A stretch of DNA of 64,000 nucleotides from assembly GCF_000003815.2 (NCBI RefSeq), contig NC_049995.1, forward strand, positions 5,791,552-5,855,551. The letters are read 5' to 3'. Shown here piece after piece: positions 36,801 through 49,900 of the stretch (the first letter of the stretch is position 1; every line of letters starts with the position of its first letter). Position numbers and translations under genes: made by a program. The notes under the pieces were generated by a model. That model saw only the letters and a program-made list of their open reading frames with translations, searched no databases and was not told the origin of the DNA. This stretch comes from Branchiostoma floridae. Taxonomy: Eukaryota; Chordata; Leptocardii; Amphioxiformes; Branchiostomatidae.

Positions 36801-39800
36801 TCAGAGCGGATGTCAACGTCGGCTTCGAGCATGGTGACCTCACGATAGGCTACATACATAGGAAAACCAACTGTAAAACGGGTATCCTACTGGGCTAAGT
36901 CAGAATGCACTAACTGGTATTATCAAGGAGGCGGAAATTTGTTGCCAGATTTGCTAATAGTAAAGAAAAGCAATTTGCAAAATGGCACGAAATGGGCGCA
37001 TTTTATATATCTTATAACGAATGGTGGGTGTATATGCTACCTTGAATATGTTACGCAGGGAATCATTAGTGATTATCTTGTTATCAGTGCACATTTTTGC
37101 ATTTTTAATCCTTGCTCATTGGTTCAGCGATTTCCAATATCATGCTCACCTGGGCTTCGTACTCAAATGCGTCGCACGTTATTGTGACATCAAGGAAAAA
37201 AAATAGTGCAACGTCAAAAAGTTGGAGTAGTCTTGTGAGATATCTGCTTTTTTATATGGTCTTAATAACTGTCTAATCAAAGATGGAGACCAATGAAACT
37301 GTTACGTTCATTATTCATATGAGAGCAAAAATTGCTAATTTTACACTCAGCCTGATAAGTATATGTAGAGCTAAATGTTTTTTCTTGGTAAGAATCATGA
37401 AATGACTGAAAACTTGTAATTGAATATCTATTTCAATGTTGGAATCGTAACACTTGTAATTAATCTACTTCTGCGTGTTGTTTTAATACTTAATTTTTTA
37501 CACAGAACCAACCTCCCATGGCTTCTTCAATAGCCTCTCTTGAGTTAACACCGTCCGCCCATGTAATGGAAAGGCCATCCCGTCCATAGATTTTGTAGCT
37601 AGCTTGGAAGAAATTCACCAAACTGCCTCCAGTCTCAGTCATCCGCAGTAACTCTGTTGCCTTCTCAGTTGTGATGTCATAGAAAACTCTGCTCCAATCA
37701 AAATCGTTCCGAATTTTTAATAGATCAACAGGATCAATGCTTGTCTGTCCCTCAGAAAGTGTCAACGTGTAGGTGTCTGACTGTTCTAGCAGCCATTTTA
37801 GGTACGATTCATTGTTAAAGGATTGCTATTTTGTTCAAGAAAAAAAAACACGTGAAGGTAAAAATTATATACTGTATATACGTACAGTATACTGTATTTA
37901 GCTCAGAGTCTATAACATCGACTATCATAATTCCATCAGGTGCCATAATACCGCCACCTCAAAAAAAAAAAAAACGTTAGTATAGAGGCCTTCCCAATCG
38001 TTTGAAGACAATCTTGAGAAGGTCTATATAACAACGGTTTTCGAGGTGGCGGTATAATGTCACCTGGTGGAATTATGCGAATGCTACATAAAGGTGTGAA
38101 AATGTCTTGTAAATGCCCTTTAACAAGACCTAAAATAGACACTTTTAGCAAAGAACGAAATGTTTACGTATATTATGCCATATAAAAGCATGATGTAAGT
38201 GAAACAAAAATCTTTATGAATTTGTCTACAGTAAATGTCCTGTATTTAAAGAGGAAAAAATTGTATCTGTCAGATGGAATGTAGCATGATTAATGTTTTA
38301 TCTCATCTACAGTAGTTAACTCATGCATTTAGCCAACGCTGAGCTTATTATGTACACAATAAAGATAATTGTCATGATTGTAGATGTCATTTGAGTCTTA
38401 TTGTAAAGGCTATTACCGGTATGACAGCTTCTGTAGTGTGAAAGGTCAACTTCACTGCTACGTCATGGTCAGCCGCCATGATGGCGGAAAGCCACTCTTC
38501 AAACGTGAGGTCATAACCGTTGTCGGTGGGCTTCGCCATGATTGGTTGGTTTTGGTTTCCTAGTATAACGTCTGCACCGATGATGTTTGACTTCCCTGTA
38601 AATAATGCAAAACCCTACTTAGTTGTTCTCATTTCCCATTGTATCATTTCAAAGAGTTCTGCTGTCATTGAATTGAACTTGGAAGATTTCAACCTTTGTA
38701 ACGCAAGTTCACCTTAATCTTCGGGGAAACGGTTCTTTTTAAGAACTGGGGTATTACGTCGACGGACAGTGGTAACGGGAGGGGGCCATACTTCGACACC
38801 CGTTCTAAGTGGATGCGTATGGCTTTTGTCAATGTACATTTTACAGTGAACTCATCAAAAACAAGTTAAGATCTTGTATGCATCCATATAACTGTTATTG
38901 AAGCTGTACATATATATATTTCATTTAACAGTAGCGTTCCGCACTGTACTTGGACAGCGCACGAAACTTACCGCAGGTTTTCGGCTTGCGTCCTAGCAGA
39001 ACGTTCCAACACAAAAAAGGGGTCCAAACTCCGACATAGTAAAAACCAGACCATCGCCGTGCATTTTTAAACAACTTATGCAAACAGAATAGCACTGAAA
39101 GTCTTCATTATAATTTTTTGTACCAAATATGGGTCATATTTTGTATTACGCGACTTATTCAAATACGGTGTATTAAAACGTTTACCTCTCACGGTGAGAC
39201 CAACTTGCCGCAAAACGGCAGCGCATTGTTACGTTGGACTGTGATGGCATTTTCGCTTTTCGGCTTCCTTAATTGCCTTTTCATCCTGTCTTTCGGCAGC
39301 AGCAATTGCTACAGGCTTATCTAGTCGGTAGGGATCGATTTTTCTTGAATGTTTGTCGCTCTACGGACGGGTTGACTGAGTTCAACGTGTTGAGCATCGC
39401 TCGCCCGCCTTCGTGCGTGATAGTAAAATGGCGGGGCCCCGACTGCGGTGAACATTGTGGCATCATTTTAGCTCCGTTTATCCAACCCAGCTAAAGGCAG
39501 AACAGAACACAGGTATTATTTTTCGGAAGGCTAATAAACATCATTTCTATGTGTGGTGGTATTTTTTCACATGTCGTATTTTGCGAAGAATAATTCAAGA
39601 GTTTCCCGGGCCATGGTCTCGATACGTTCGCTCGTCAACTTGCACGGAAAGCGTCAAACTTGTGCAAGTTTTTCAATCGTTATCTGTGGGACTTGCTAAC
39701 TTCGACACATACCCCGTCTTTGTAGTTATTTACAACAAGGTTTAGCCTACAGCTAGTGTACTTCTCATGTGCAGGCATCTATGCATTTCTCCGCAACAAT

Positions 39801-42800
39801 GATTTTTAAAAACCTGTCGAACTTTGGACCCCTGTCGAAGTATGGCCCCCTCCCGTTATATTTTGAAAAAAAATGCAATATTCTTAAAAACATTGCAACT
39901 TAAAAACACCTTCCGTCGACTGATATTCCTAAATAGTCTGTTTTCATAAACAACGGATTTAGGTTACACCGCGGATAGAGATGAGCTAAATTTATAGATA
40001 TACTTTTTCCACCGAAGTTAACTTAAATTCATAAACAAATATACATTTATCGCAAGATAGCATACTGCAATATGTACCAGTCTTTTTCGAGACCGCGATT
40101 ATACCTTTCTACAGTGTATAACTAATGTACCGCAGAATCGTTTAAATGACATAAAAAATAAAGCACATTTTCCCATCCACACAGAAATTAAGTCTCGCAA
40201 GGCTTCTGTCAGTTTTTCCCGGCTGTTGGTCTCGTGAGACCACGTGAGAAGTAGGGCATCTCGCCGTTGGAGCGGGAAAAAGGACAGAAGGTTGACCTTT
40301 GACACGTGACGTTGCATAGCCTCAAGAAAATCATCTTCTTGCTGCGATGAGAAAAATAAAATGCACATGTCGGTATAAAGATTAACCACATATTGACAGG
40401 GGGCATCTGTATTGCATCACATACTTACAGGTGACTAATTCACATACTTGCTCTCCAAGCAAAGTTTAATGGGAAAATCGTAGGTTATCATTTTTCATAT
40501 ATGCCGTTTGTTTCTGATAGTCGACCCCACCAACCTCTGTTCCAGGTGGCAATCTCAAAAGACAAGGGGAGTAGTAGTTAGTGGGGTCGGCTGACGGAGA
40601 TAAACCGCGTATAAGGAAAGAGGTCACGATTTTAATTTTCTTATCGACCTCTGCTTGGAGAGTGGAATCAAGTAATATTCAACAGGGCATTAATTTGTTA
40701 GATCATAAAATTTGGGAAGGTAAAGATGATTGGATGTATTACTACATAAATGTTACTCTTTAAGTTTTTAATTTCCTATCATCCCTTCACGTTAGAAATT
40801 TCTCACTTTTTCTATTACAACAAAATGTTTGTTTTAAAATACCTGTTTCGGAAGGTCGTAGTAAACCAGCTTGTGTGAGAAGGCATTGCGACATTTCACA
40901 AGGTCGTAGGATCTGTGTATGTCGAATACAGACGTCCATACGGTGATGGTATATCTGAAGATGCAGAAAATGAGACAAGCGTTACTCGAGCAGTAAGATT
41001 TTTTCACAGAATTTTATGGTAGGTCTTAGGAAGATGAAGGTCAAAGTTGATGATGGCCTCCTGGCGTCTATCCTTGGTACAGCAGCAGAACCTTTTAAAA
41101 AATCTTCTCCTCTGGACATGCTCAGGGTGTCGATCCTTTTCTAATGGCAAATACATTTTTATGTTAAGAATAAGTGATACAGGTTGTTGTTTCATTCGCT
41201 CCTTTTGTCACTTCTTTTGTTTGTAAACGACGACCGGTCACTGCTTAATTACACGACTGTCTTTTAAAAGCTTGGTTACTGAGATCAAGGAGGTTAATAA
41301 AGACCTCTGTATAATCCCCTTGCTGAGGTACATGGCCAAAATGTTTTTCTATCAAATTCTCTATCGAATAAAAAAAAATTAAAAAGACGTTTAACAATGT
41401 ATCGTATATAATGTATACGTAGTCAGACAATGGTCTCTAAAGTTACCTCTTCTCATATTGACCCCCCCCCCCCCCCAAAAAAAAACACGATAGAAATAGA
41501 GATAATACCTGACCTGTCTGACTGACTCAGCAGCCATTCCAAGTTCTCTAGGGTCCCAGGCAAACTGAGCAAAGAGTTTCTGATGGGGAACGTGACGGGT
41601 TGTGTCAGGTCTCCGCAGTAGGAGTGCATCTCCTCCACCATCTGCCTCGTGTAGCCCTCGTTTTCTCGGTCGTAGTAGAATCCTGAAATTACACAAAGCA
41701 TAACGGTTAAGGAAAGCTGCATCGTGGGAAGCTTGCAGTTGCACTGTGGGTAATTTAGAGTTGCATCATGGGAGATCTAGGTCAGCAGCAGCCATTTTCA
41801 GTATTCAGACCTTAAAAGCTCGGGGGGAATAAAAGAAATAAATTTCACGATGGTCAAATTTGGCCCAAAAGTTTCCATTCGAACGCAGAGTATCGGGTTA
41901 CCGGAACTCCCGCGCGGTCCCCGCGGAGGGCTGACGGTGACTGAAACATCTTCTACAAGATCGTGATAGTTAGAAAAGCAACCTCTCGCACGTGTCTCGT
42001 TGCGATTAAATGAAAACTGGCAGGGTGTACACGTCAAATCTTACCGTTTACGTGTGCTGCACAGTTTTGTCTCAATGTTTTCTGAAATGTGCCTAGTTGG
42101 TTGGTTTAGAAAGGGTGTTTGGTGGACAAAAAAACAAATACCATATTTAGATCGGTCCTAAATTTGACTGAAAATCCAAATCTTTTATATCATATGAGTA
42201 ATGATTATGAAATCAAACTTTCTGTCTTAGGGATTTTTCAACTTCTACTTAGAACTATTTTTATAGCCAAGATAAGGTCGAAAAATCATGTTTTTTACAC
42301 TCAAAGGCTCGTAACTCAAAATTGCCTCCACATTCCAAAAATCCCTAAGACACAAACCTTGAGATATTAGTTGTCGACAATTTAAGTCCTGAAAGAGTTG
42401 ATTTGCATGCGTTTTGTAAGCGATTTAAATACCATGTTTGGTCGTATGTCGAGCCTCACTGATAGTGACATAGAGTAATTGATACCGCCGTAAACAAGTG
42501 TTGTGATATTCAAGGTCACCAATAATGACGCCAGCAGCTTTCTTACATGTCACATATTCCAAACTTGGCGGTAGCAAAACTAAGATTGCCAGATAACGTT
42601 TTATATCTGCGAAAATGTTTTTTTTTCTTCTGACGCACGGTACCCGGGAGAACAAGGGTGTTTTCTGCATGTTTACTGTAACAACCTACGGATGACCGCG
42701 GTTGACCTCCAATAGAACGCCCGTTCTGTTCGATCACGTCAGCGTTCTATTCGATGGAACATGATTCGTGTTCTAAATCCCCACATAGAAGTCTGGAAAT

Positions 42801-45302
42801 TTTGGGACCAAATTTTACCATCGTGTTTAATATCCGTACAGACCATTATGAGAAGAGCAAGGCTGCAATACTGTAAATGCATTTGATTTCGCGGAGATTC
42901 AATTTCGGGGCAGCGGGAAAAAGGACTGCTCGCGGTGGTTTTAAGTTCGCGGTCATGGAAAAATGTTCGCGGTAAATTTGCAACCTTAAAACCACGAACA
43001 TAAAACCACCGCGAAAATTTCTTCATTTACAGTACTTGGAAAGTATCTTTGAATTTTGGGTGATTTATGTTGCAGATTGTGTAATTTAGCGCTGCAGCAG
43101 CCATGTTTGGAAGTGTAGGGGGTTGAATAAATAGAAAAAAAATCTCCCTGTGTCATTATATTCATGGAAAGCATCATTTACATTCTATTCTTAAAGGAGT
43201 TGGATTGATATTGAGAAATTTGTCTTCAAATCACCTGTTGTCCATCCAATTGAAAGAGTGCATTCTGGGAAAATCCGGTTGACCGTATCGATGAATTCCC
43301 GCGCGTTGACGCCCGGATTGACGGTGTTTGGTCCGCGCAGGATATCCGCGTTCAACCAGACGGGACGGTTTATAAGGTTTGATTTGTTCCTTAAAATCCT
43401 GTAGTAATTGAAAGAAATTCAGCTTATAGTAAAGGTAAGGTAAAGGTACATGTAGTCCTCTTTTAGGCCGAAGGAGCTCTGGGTCGTTATCTACTGTCTA
43501 AGGCAAGGTTTTGGGGAGTCGGAGCCCAACTCTATTCTTCCATCGTATTATACTTCCCAACTGACGTCAGGTGCCCATTTTTACAATCCACAGGGTGGAA
43601 TAGGATAGTCATGTAAAATGACTTTCCAACGGCCTAAATATCAGTTTCTTTCGAACTCAGGACCCCTGGTTCCTGGGTCAAAAATCTTGCAGTTACGTTG
43701 CACGATACGTTGCACGATATTGAACATCGATTCGATTCATTCGATACATCGTCAATTTTTTTTTACATCTGACAATTTTAGAAATGAAATTCAAGAAAAT
43801 GAACGATGGTGGTCCGATATGGTTAAAGCAAGGTTAATGGAAGACAGATGAAGCAGTAGACAGATGGAAAAGAACAGTTTAAACGAATTAAATCTCTATT
43901 CAAAAGCGACAAAATCGGAGCGTTGACAGATAAAAGTTAATCTTGCCCCGCAACTAATAAACTAGTTCACATGTCTCGTCTCTTTTATACAACAACAATC
44001 TGTAATAGCACTCACCTTAGAGATGGAGCAACTGATCCAATACTCTTGAAGTCTAACTTGAGTCCCTTACTGGACTCAAGTGCGGCGTCCAGCCATTCCT
44101 GAAAAGTGTTGTCACTGTCAGTCTGGGGAGGGTGCGCCATAACGGGAATGTCCGTCTGCGCATGCGTACCTTGTCCACGTAACAAGATGTCTGCCTCCAG
44201 CATGTGTACGTCACCTAAAGAGTTGGGGCATATTTTAGCTGAGAAATATGAAATATGTTCCATAAAGAACACATTAAAATGCATTGGTTGTTTGTTTATT
44301 TAGTTGTTCTTTGTCTGGTTTGTTGGTTGATCAGCTACAAGTGTACTTACTTGCTAATGCCTTTGCCAGCTGAGCCTTGCTATTGGCTCCGTGTGACCAC
44401 GTGACCTGAATGGCGTCCTGCCTGTCAAACTTGAAATATTCCAAAGGGCTGCCGTCAGTCGGGAACTCGGCTGTGAAAAATAGAAATAACTTGATACACG
44501 CTTGCTTCTTTCAGTAGAATTCTTAATAAGTACCATTAGATTAATCAAATGGCATGGAAATATATCAAATCACCACTACGTTATGATCATCAGGTGAAAT
44601 TGTATTTTTTTCCAGAACTTGCTTCAACAAGGCAAATATTAACGTTTTTATTAATAACATATCGCTAAAATCTCAATTGACCTTGGGTTAATTTACATTA
44701 AAAGATTGACCCCACTTACACACCTGTTGCACCCACGAAACGTTGCCTAGATGCTATATCCCGATCAAAAAATCTATCTCACCCAAATGGGGGGGGTGTG
44801 TGAAGCCTGGATATCAGACCCCAACTGATCTCAAGATAACTATCACACGATAGATATTTTGAGATCGGGTTGGGGTCTGTTATCCAGGCTAGAAGCTGTA
44901 GGGAAATTTCCTTAGGTGCATTGGCCCTGAAAGCCGTCTGGCATCCAGGCTAACCAAAAGCCCGTAGTCATCCGTAAGCTACTTGGTCTCTACAGAACTA
45001 TATTGGCTATCTTGATTTCCTTTCATTGCCTTCTCATTTGTCATTCCTATAGCAAACAAAACAAGACTCTGTCGCTGGATGTTACCTTCCAGTCACAGAG
45101 TAATAAGCTAGAAATCTTCTTATAATGGTTTATAAGACATAGCTACGTAAGGGGTCTTACCGATCGTTACTGGGGGTACCAGGAAGTACACCATCAGTGC
45201 AATGGCGGCCACCAGCACCACGCCAATAACTGCAGCTATCGTCACGTATCTCGTCACCTTCTTCTGGTGTCTCTTACTCTTACCTTCAATCTCGACCTCC
45301 AT
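33894..45302 (-). CDS. FAM151/menorin-like type II membrane protein with three menorin domains
   Basis: Thirteen exons: 45161-45302, 44351-44470, 44016-44214, 43235-43398, 41514-41682, 40843-40954, 40183-40341, 38417-38590, 37513-37825, 36656-36849, 36037-36160, 35181-35299, 33894-34106; 733 residues, in phase. A basic N-terminus and one helix (about 19-43) give a signal anchor. Domain 1 has [52 protein letters not shown] and LLSQSDR, the order seen in FAM151 proteins (DUF2181, PLC-like fold). Domain 2 ([23 protein letters not shown]) lacks the middle blocks; domain 3 ([26 protein letters not shown]) is full length. Human FAM151A has two domains. Least certain are the ends of exons 7 and 8 (40183 and 38590), chosen for phase; acceptor 38595 would not fit. 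Menorins act in neuron-epidermis adhesion in nematodes; the role here is unknown. Confidence 0.88.
34552..34778. mobile_element. Palindromic MITE, copy 1 (intron 12 of menorin-like gene)
   Basis: Inverted halves: CACCAGGTGCCATTATACCG CCACCTC then an A run on the left; TTTTTTGAGGTGGCAGTATT near 34724 on the right. Outer parts are CATTCGCATAATT (left) and ATGATAGTCGATG (right). Non-coding. Confidence 0.8.
35650..35815 (+). repeat. ~88-bp direct duplication
   Basis: CACTATGAATGTAAACACAT at 35658 and CACTATGAATACAAACACGT at 35747 start two diverged copies, each followed by (G/T)GCACACGTCAC-like, TTAATAATTTCTTAG-like and CTC blocks. The first copy ends with an ACGT run. Intronic. Confidence 0.6.
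37916..38082. mobile_element. Palindromic MITE, copy 2, opposite orientation to copy 1
   Basis: Starts CATCGACTATCATAATTCCA and ends GGTGGAATTATGCGAATG, the reverse-complement arrangement of copy 1. The inner arms GCCACCTCAAAAA and TTTTCGAGGTGGCGG are conserved. It lies between exons 8 and 9 of the menorin-like gene, where domain 2 lacks its middle blocks. Confidence 0.8.
38773..39858. mobile_element. 1.09-kb DNA transposon-like element with ~25-bp terminal inverted repeats
   Basis: Both ends read TAACGGGAGGGGGCCATACT inward, perfect over about 25 bases (left 38773-38797, right 39834-39858). The interior holds a GGGGTCCAAACTCCGACATAG-like subterminal inverted motif and no transposase motif, so it looks non-autonomous. 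It sits in the intron between exons 7 and 8 of the menorin-like gene. Confidence 0.8.
42869..43034. mobile_element. GC-centred MITE with TACTGTAAAT ends
   Basis: The left end TACTGTAAATGCATTTG and right end CTTCATTTACAGTA are inverted. Inner arms TTCGCGG/CCGCGAA and GGTGGTTTTAAGTTCGCGG/CCTTAAAACCACGAAC add further inverted structure. Possible TA target duplication. A diverged relative is at about 61313-61550. Confidence 0.75.
43560..43695 (-). mobile_element. SINE-like copy, inverted relative to 320-460
   Basis: Read on the minus strand: GTCCTGAGTTCGAA (B-box-like), a core much altered, CATGACTATCCTATTCCACC, then GTAAAAATGGGCACCTGACG. The block order equals the SINE-like fragment near the left end of the window. 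Confidence 0.5.
44797..44898. mobile_element. Small hairpin MITE
   Basis: AGCCTGGATATCAGACCCCA on the left is inverted as TGGGGTCTGTTATCCAGGCT on the right, with further pairing of GATCTCAAGATA against TATTTTGAGATC. About 100 bp, non-coding, in the second intron of the menorin-like gene model. Confidence 0.7.
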
Positions 45303-46718
45303 TTTGTTTTGTTAGGACTGTTAGACAGTGGGACGTCCCGGCAACCTTTGACCCACAGGCATAAATGATTGTACAATCACCAAGGTCATCAAACGGTACG
45401 ATGGGACCTCAGGCCCTGCCTGGTAGCAACTCAGGTCACCAACTCTAGTTAATGATTTACAGAATGCATGGCGTCTTGCCCAGGGACAAACCAAAAGTTT
45501 TTTTGTGGGGTACGAAGGCTAAGGCAGGTGATTATTTTACATCAGCAAGATTCTGGTTTGAATCCATTTGCTACCTTGCAAGCTGATTATCAGCAAGACT
45601 TCGAGGTTCGTTTACGGGCCACATTGATGGTCCTAACGATCATAAAAACTCAACACTTAAATGACAAAAGTTTTATTGCTGACAAAGGAATCAAGTACAA
45701 ATACAGGTATCCGTATACGGAATATATAGTTACAGGATCATGATGATAGAAACCTTCTTTTTTGTATTTTCCCCATCGACGGTTTTGGCCAGATTCTGAC
45801 ATTGAATCTTGGAATTTTGACGATTCCCTGTCGTCAACTACTTAAGTAGGCATGATATAACGTTAGCTTTGATGATCCCTTCTAGGATGCAATACCGTCA
45901 ATAACTACTAGTCGGCGCAATCAATACTACCGGAAGTCCCTGACATGCTAGTAAAGAGTACATAGGAAAACATTATGTTTAGTGACTCCTATGAATCATG
46001 TCAACTATTTACCATTTTTTCGTGATAATAATTACACTTCTACTAAATCGCAAGCCTTTCAGTATCTGCTATTAAGTACCAATTATTTTTAGTGAGTGAT
46101 TGATTATGATCGTTAATTAGTATATCATGAGCCAATTGCACATGTTAATGTTAACAGTCCTCCGTCATGCCTTTGTATTTAAATATTTGGGCTGATGCCA
46201 GTACAATATATAGCCAATCACGCATCCTACATTAGACAGCGATACCCTTGACCAAGATAACGTTATATATCCATGGAGCCAAATGTATAAGCAGTGACTC
46301 ACCAACATGGTGGGGAGGGGGGCATGTTTCTGCTAAATACTCTTCAAAATAAAACGCCAAGACTCACCCATTTTTCCTAATACTCCGACTAGTATCACTT
46401 ATATTAGATTCTTGCAAGTATGTCCTCTTGCCAGTCACAACGACGATCTAACCTGTTGTTCAATAGGATAGGCTTCTATGTGAACCTTTGCGGTAAAGCC
46501 GCATATACATTGCACATGTAGGTCACATGAGGTCACATTTGCATGGGGTCAGATGCAAATTAACCGGACGGACTGGTTCATCGCAGTTGTTGGAAATCCT
46601 TAAAATTGCCAAATGTGACATGTTATAAAATATATAAATCTAATAAGTATGCAAATCTATACAGGACTATTTAAAAAAAAAGCAAACAAAAGGCGCATAT
46701 TGTGTGGATTAAATTCTC
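45303..46718. other. Intergenic region between the menorin-like and glucanase genes
   Basis: No supported gene; holds the upstream region of the menorin-like gene on its left side. No TATA box or other promoter motif was assigned. The ORF at 45468-45743 has no recognisable domain. Confidence 0.5.
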
Positions 46719-46724
46719 TTTATT
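46719..46724 (-). terminator. Polyadenylation signal for the glucanase gene
   Basis: TTTATT on the plus strand is AATAAA on the minus strand, about 180 bases after the glucanase stop codon. Confidence 0.5.
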
Positions 46725-46904
46725 TTGTTTTTCATAGCACTGATTTAAGCAAGTTATTTCTATTACTCTGAGACAGAGTATCAGAGTATAATTAGAAATT
46801 ATAATGTGTACGATTTAATGCTAAAATGACCCTTCTTGGCAAAGTCACGCGAGAGAATACAGATCTCGTGTAATCTCACGAGAGTACGCGAAATCTCGTG
46901 AGAC

Positions 46905-49900
46905 TTAGACGAATCGCCAGACTTTGATGGACTGGATCTGCATGGCGACGTCATCGCCGTTCCAGGTGGGGTACCACTGGTTCTTGGCGTTCCAGAAGTC
47001 CCTCATGGCGCCCTCACGGGAGTTGTTGTTGCTCCAGGGTTTCGGGTACGGCTGGTTGGTGGCGTCGTCAGGGAAGTAGTAGTTGGTGCCGCCGACAGCA
47101 ACGTTGAAGATCAGATAGAACTAGAGAGCAAAATGTAAATGGACATATCGATGAATGCAGGACATCCAGGTAATAACGTATGGTATTGTGCAAAGTATTT
47201 ATATAAACTAAAAAAAAAGTATCTAAAGTGAGATGTTTTGCAACTTATTGTAATAAGCTCTTCGAATGCGCAGGTCAAAGGTAAAGGCCCCTGTGACATA
47301 AACAAAGCCGCTCTTTTTTTATCATGTAAACCAACTGCCGGAGGCCATGAATATGTGGATATGCTTGAAGCATGGTCGAAACAAGATCAGTTAATAGGCA
47401 TGCGTAGTTGGGTTGTACAAAGGCTAAATCTGGCAAAAGTTTTTCAAGGTCTAAAGGACTAGTCTCTACTAGACTCCGGGTCGCTGGAAATCCGTAGAAA
47501 TGGAACAGATAGAGGATTAAGCCGGTCAGAGGACTATAGCCGGCTAGGAAACAGCTTACTCCTCTAGCTATTTATTCCATTTCTACGGTTTTCCAGTCAC
47601 CCGGAGTCTGGTAGAGACTATATAGAACGCGATAGAAGTGTGGTATGCAGACGTTACTGCACGGCAGGCATCCAAATTGATATTCCATCCAGTCATTCCT
47701 AAGGTATGCTGATCACAAATATCCGGCGTTGCAACACAAAAAGTACAGACTAAAAGCCAAACAAGCATATAAAATACATTATGACTCCATATATCGTGGA
47801 GGAAGATATGTACCTCTCGGTCGAATGGCGTCATCTTGCCGCCTCCAGCCCACGGGTTCTCGTACGCCGGCAGACCGAAGTTGCCCATGTCCCAGAAGTT
47901 GGTGGGAGGAGAGACCAGCAACACCTCTTGATCATCAACCTCAACCCTAAGAACATCATTATTCAGTTTACAATTTAGACATATGTAGAAGTGATGTGAA
48001 TTTGGGAAACTTTTGTTTTAACCCGTGCCTCATTTCCGGGTATCCCTACACCTTGAATGTAAAGTAATTCCCTGACCTAGATTGACTTCTGAGGCGCTGT
48101 GTAAGCTAAGTTGCAACACCACGCACCGTGGATGATTAAAAAAAAATGTAGAATTTTCTTCAAAATTGGCTCCATTACTCGCAAGGTTTTCCTCTTTCTG
48201 CAAACAGAAGTCGTGTTTGTCTGAATTTTTTTTCCATGGGACTTATCCAAAGCAGCTCTAAAATGAGCAAATATGTGTCGTGCATTGCTTAAAAAAACAT
48301 CGAAAAAAAGTAGTGCTAATGTCATAGACTATTATCACGTTTAAAACATGTGGAAGAACAAAAATGAAGAGTCTATTGTTCGGCACACCATATTCTGTGT
48401 GTTCAGTCATTTGTCCAACCTTCCTGACCACTTAGATTTCATGATGAAGGCAACTTTTTCGTCAAATTTTTATTCGCACGCTCGCATCAGATTTTGGGTT
48501 CCCAGAGGATGTCATCTGTATAATCAAAACAACTTGTCCTTATGACAAAAAAATGCTATTGAATGTTCTTACTTGAGATAGGTGTCGGTCCAAGTCAGCA
48601 CCCACTTGTGGAAGTCAGTCCCATAAGTACCGGAGCTGGTGTGCCTGTCAAAGCGAATGCATCCCGTATGATTATTATGGCTTTGTGGCGAAACGACTTA
48701 CTTTGTGGAGAATCAACTTTAGGCTGGCGAACTGACATTGTGGCGAAACGATCTGTAACCAATTATGACATTGAGTAAAGCTTTTTCCAAGTCAATGACA
48801 AACACATACTCAATGAAAATGTTTTCTAAAGCACAACAAGAACGAGATGATAGCGTATATAGCACTTATTTTTTCACAATTGAACTCGTTCACAATACCG
48901 AGTACGCTTGCGTGCTATCGGGAGTTGTGGGTGATATGTCAAAGGTTAAAGCCCCCGAGAAATAAGCAAAGCACACAAGGATCTTGTTATGACAGTCAAG
49001 ACAATAGTGGGCACGAGAACTGTTTACAGATCTGAGGCCTTCAGCTTTGACTTTTTACCCACAAGTCCTGTTGCCCCGCATGCGTACTCGGAAATGTGGG
49101 TGACCTTATATATAGCAACCCACTGGCAGGGCAGTCTCTACTTTAGCCATTCACAACCAAATCAGTGAATGGCGATAGATAATATTATAGTTTTTTTGAA
49201 GTTATACTAATTAGCTTCATGTAAACTGTCTCGCAAATATATAGAGGTTAATACTTCGATGCGGTTGTCTGCTGGAAGCCATTGTATGGCCATCTTGGTC
49301 CCCAGTGCAGGGTTGACCCCATATCGTCAACTCCGATGGATCCACCCCAGGATCCGTACAGGTTCCGGTTTCCTGTGTGAAGAAAACACGCACAACACGA
49401 TTGTTTTGTAGTCTGAATAGTCTCCAAGCAGATTTACCAGTGGCATAAGATACAATGTAGTATCAAAGCTCGCCAAGGGATATAGCTTGCCATAGGGAGT
49501 CAAACACACTCCTAGGCCGGCTTCACTCTTCTGGCAGTTTTTGATACTATCTTATGCTACTGTAGGGTCTACATGGAGATTATAGTCTGACGAAATCGAG
49601 CTTCTAGCAGCTCTTCGACTGGTCAGTTCCCTAGACGTTTGATGGCTAATGTCTCTGAGTAAGAACATCATAATCCTGTTGATTTATGCGTATATGTATA
49701 TGTGTTAACATTGGCCAATTAGCGGACTGAATAAAAATGGCTTTTACCATGGTAATGAATGGTTGCCATAATGAAAGAGAACCATTGGCTCTTATTAGAT
49801 GGTTGTTCATGGCAAATGTTATCTGCATTCTGTTATCTGTCACGCAAATCCACACAATAGACGAGACAAGAACAACTTAGGTACTGTCACCTTTGAATGA

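Noticed and set aside
46863..46902. Hairpin (AATCTCACGAGAGT / AATCTCGTGAGACT) after the glucanase stop as a histone-type 3' end
   Set aside because: The sequence does not match the histone stem-loop, and a canonical AATAAA lies downstream at 46719-46724.
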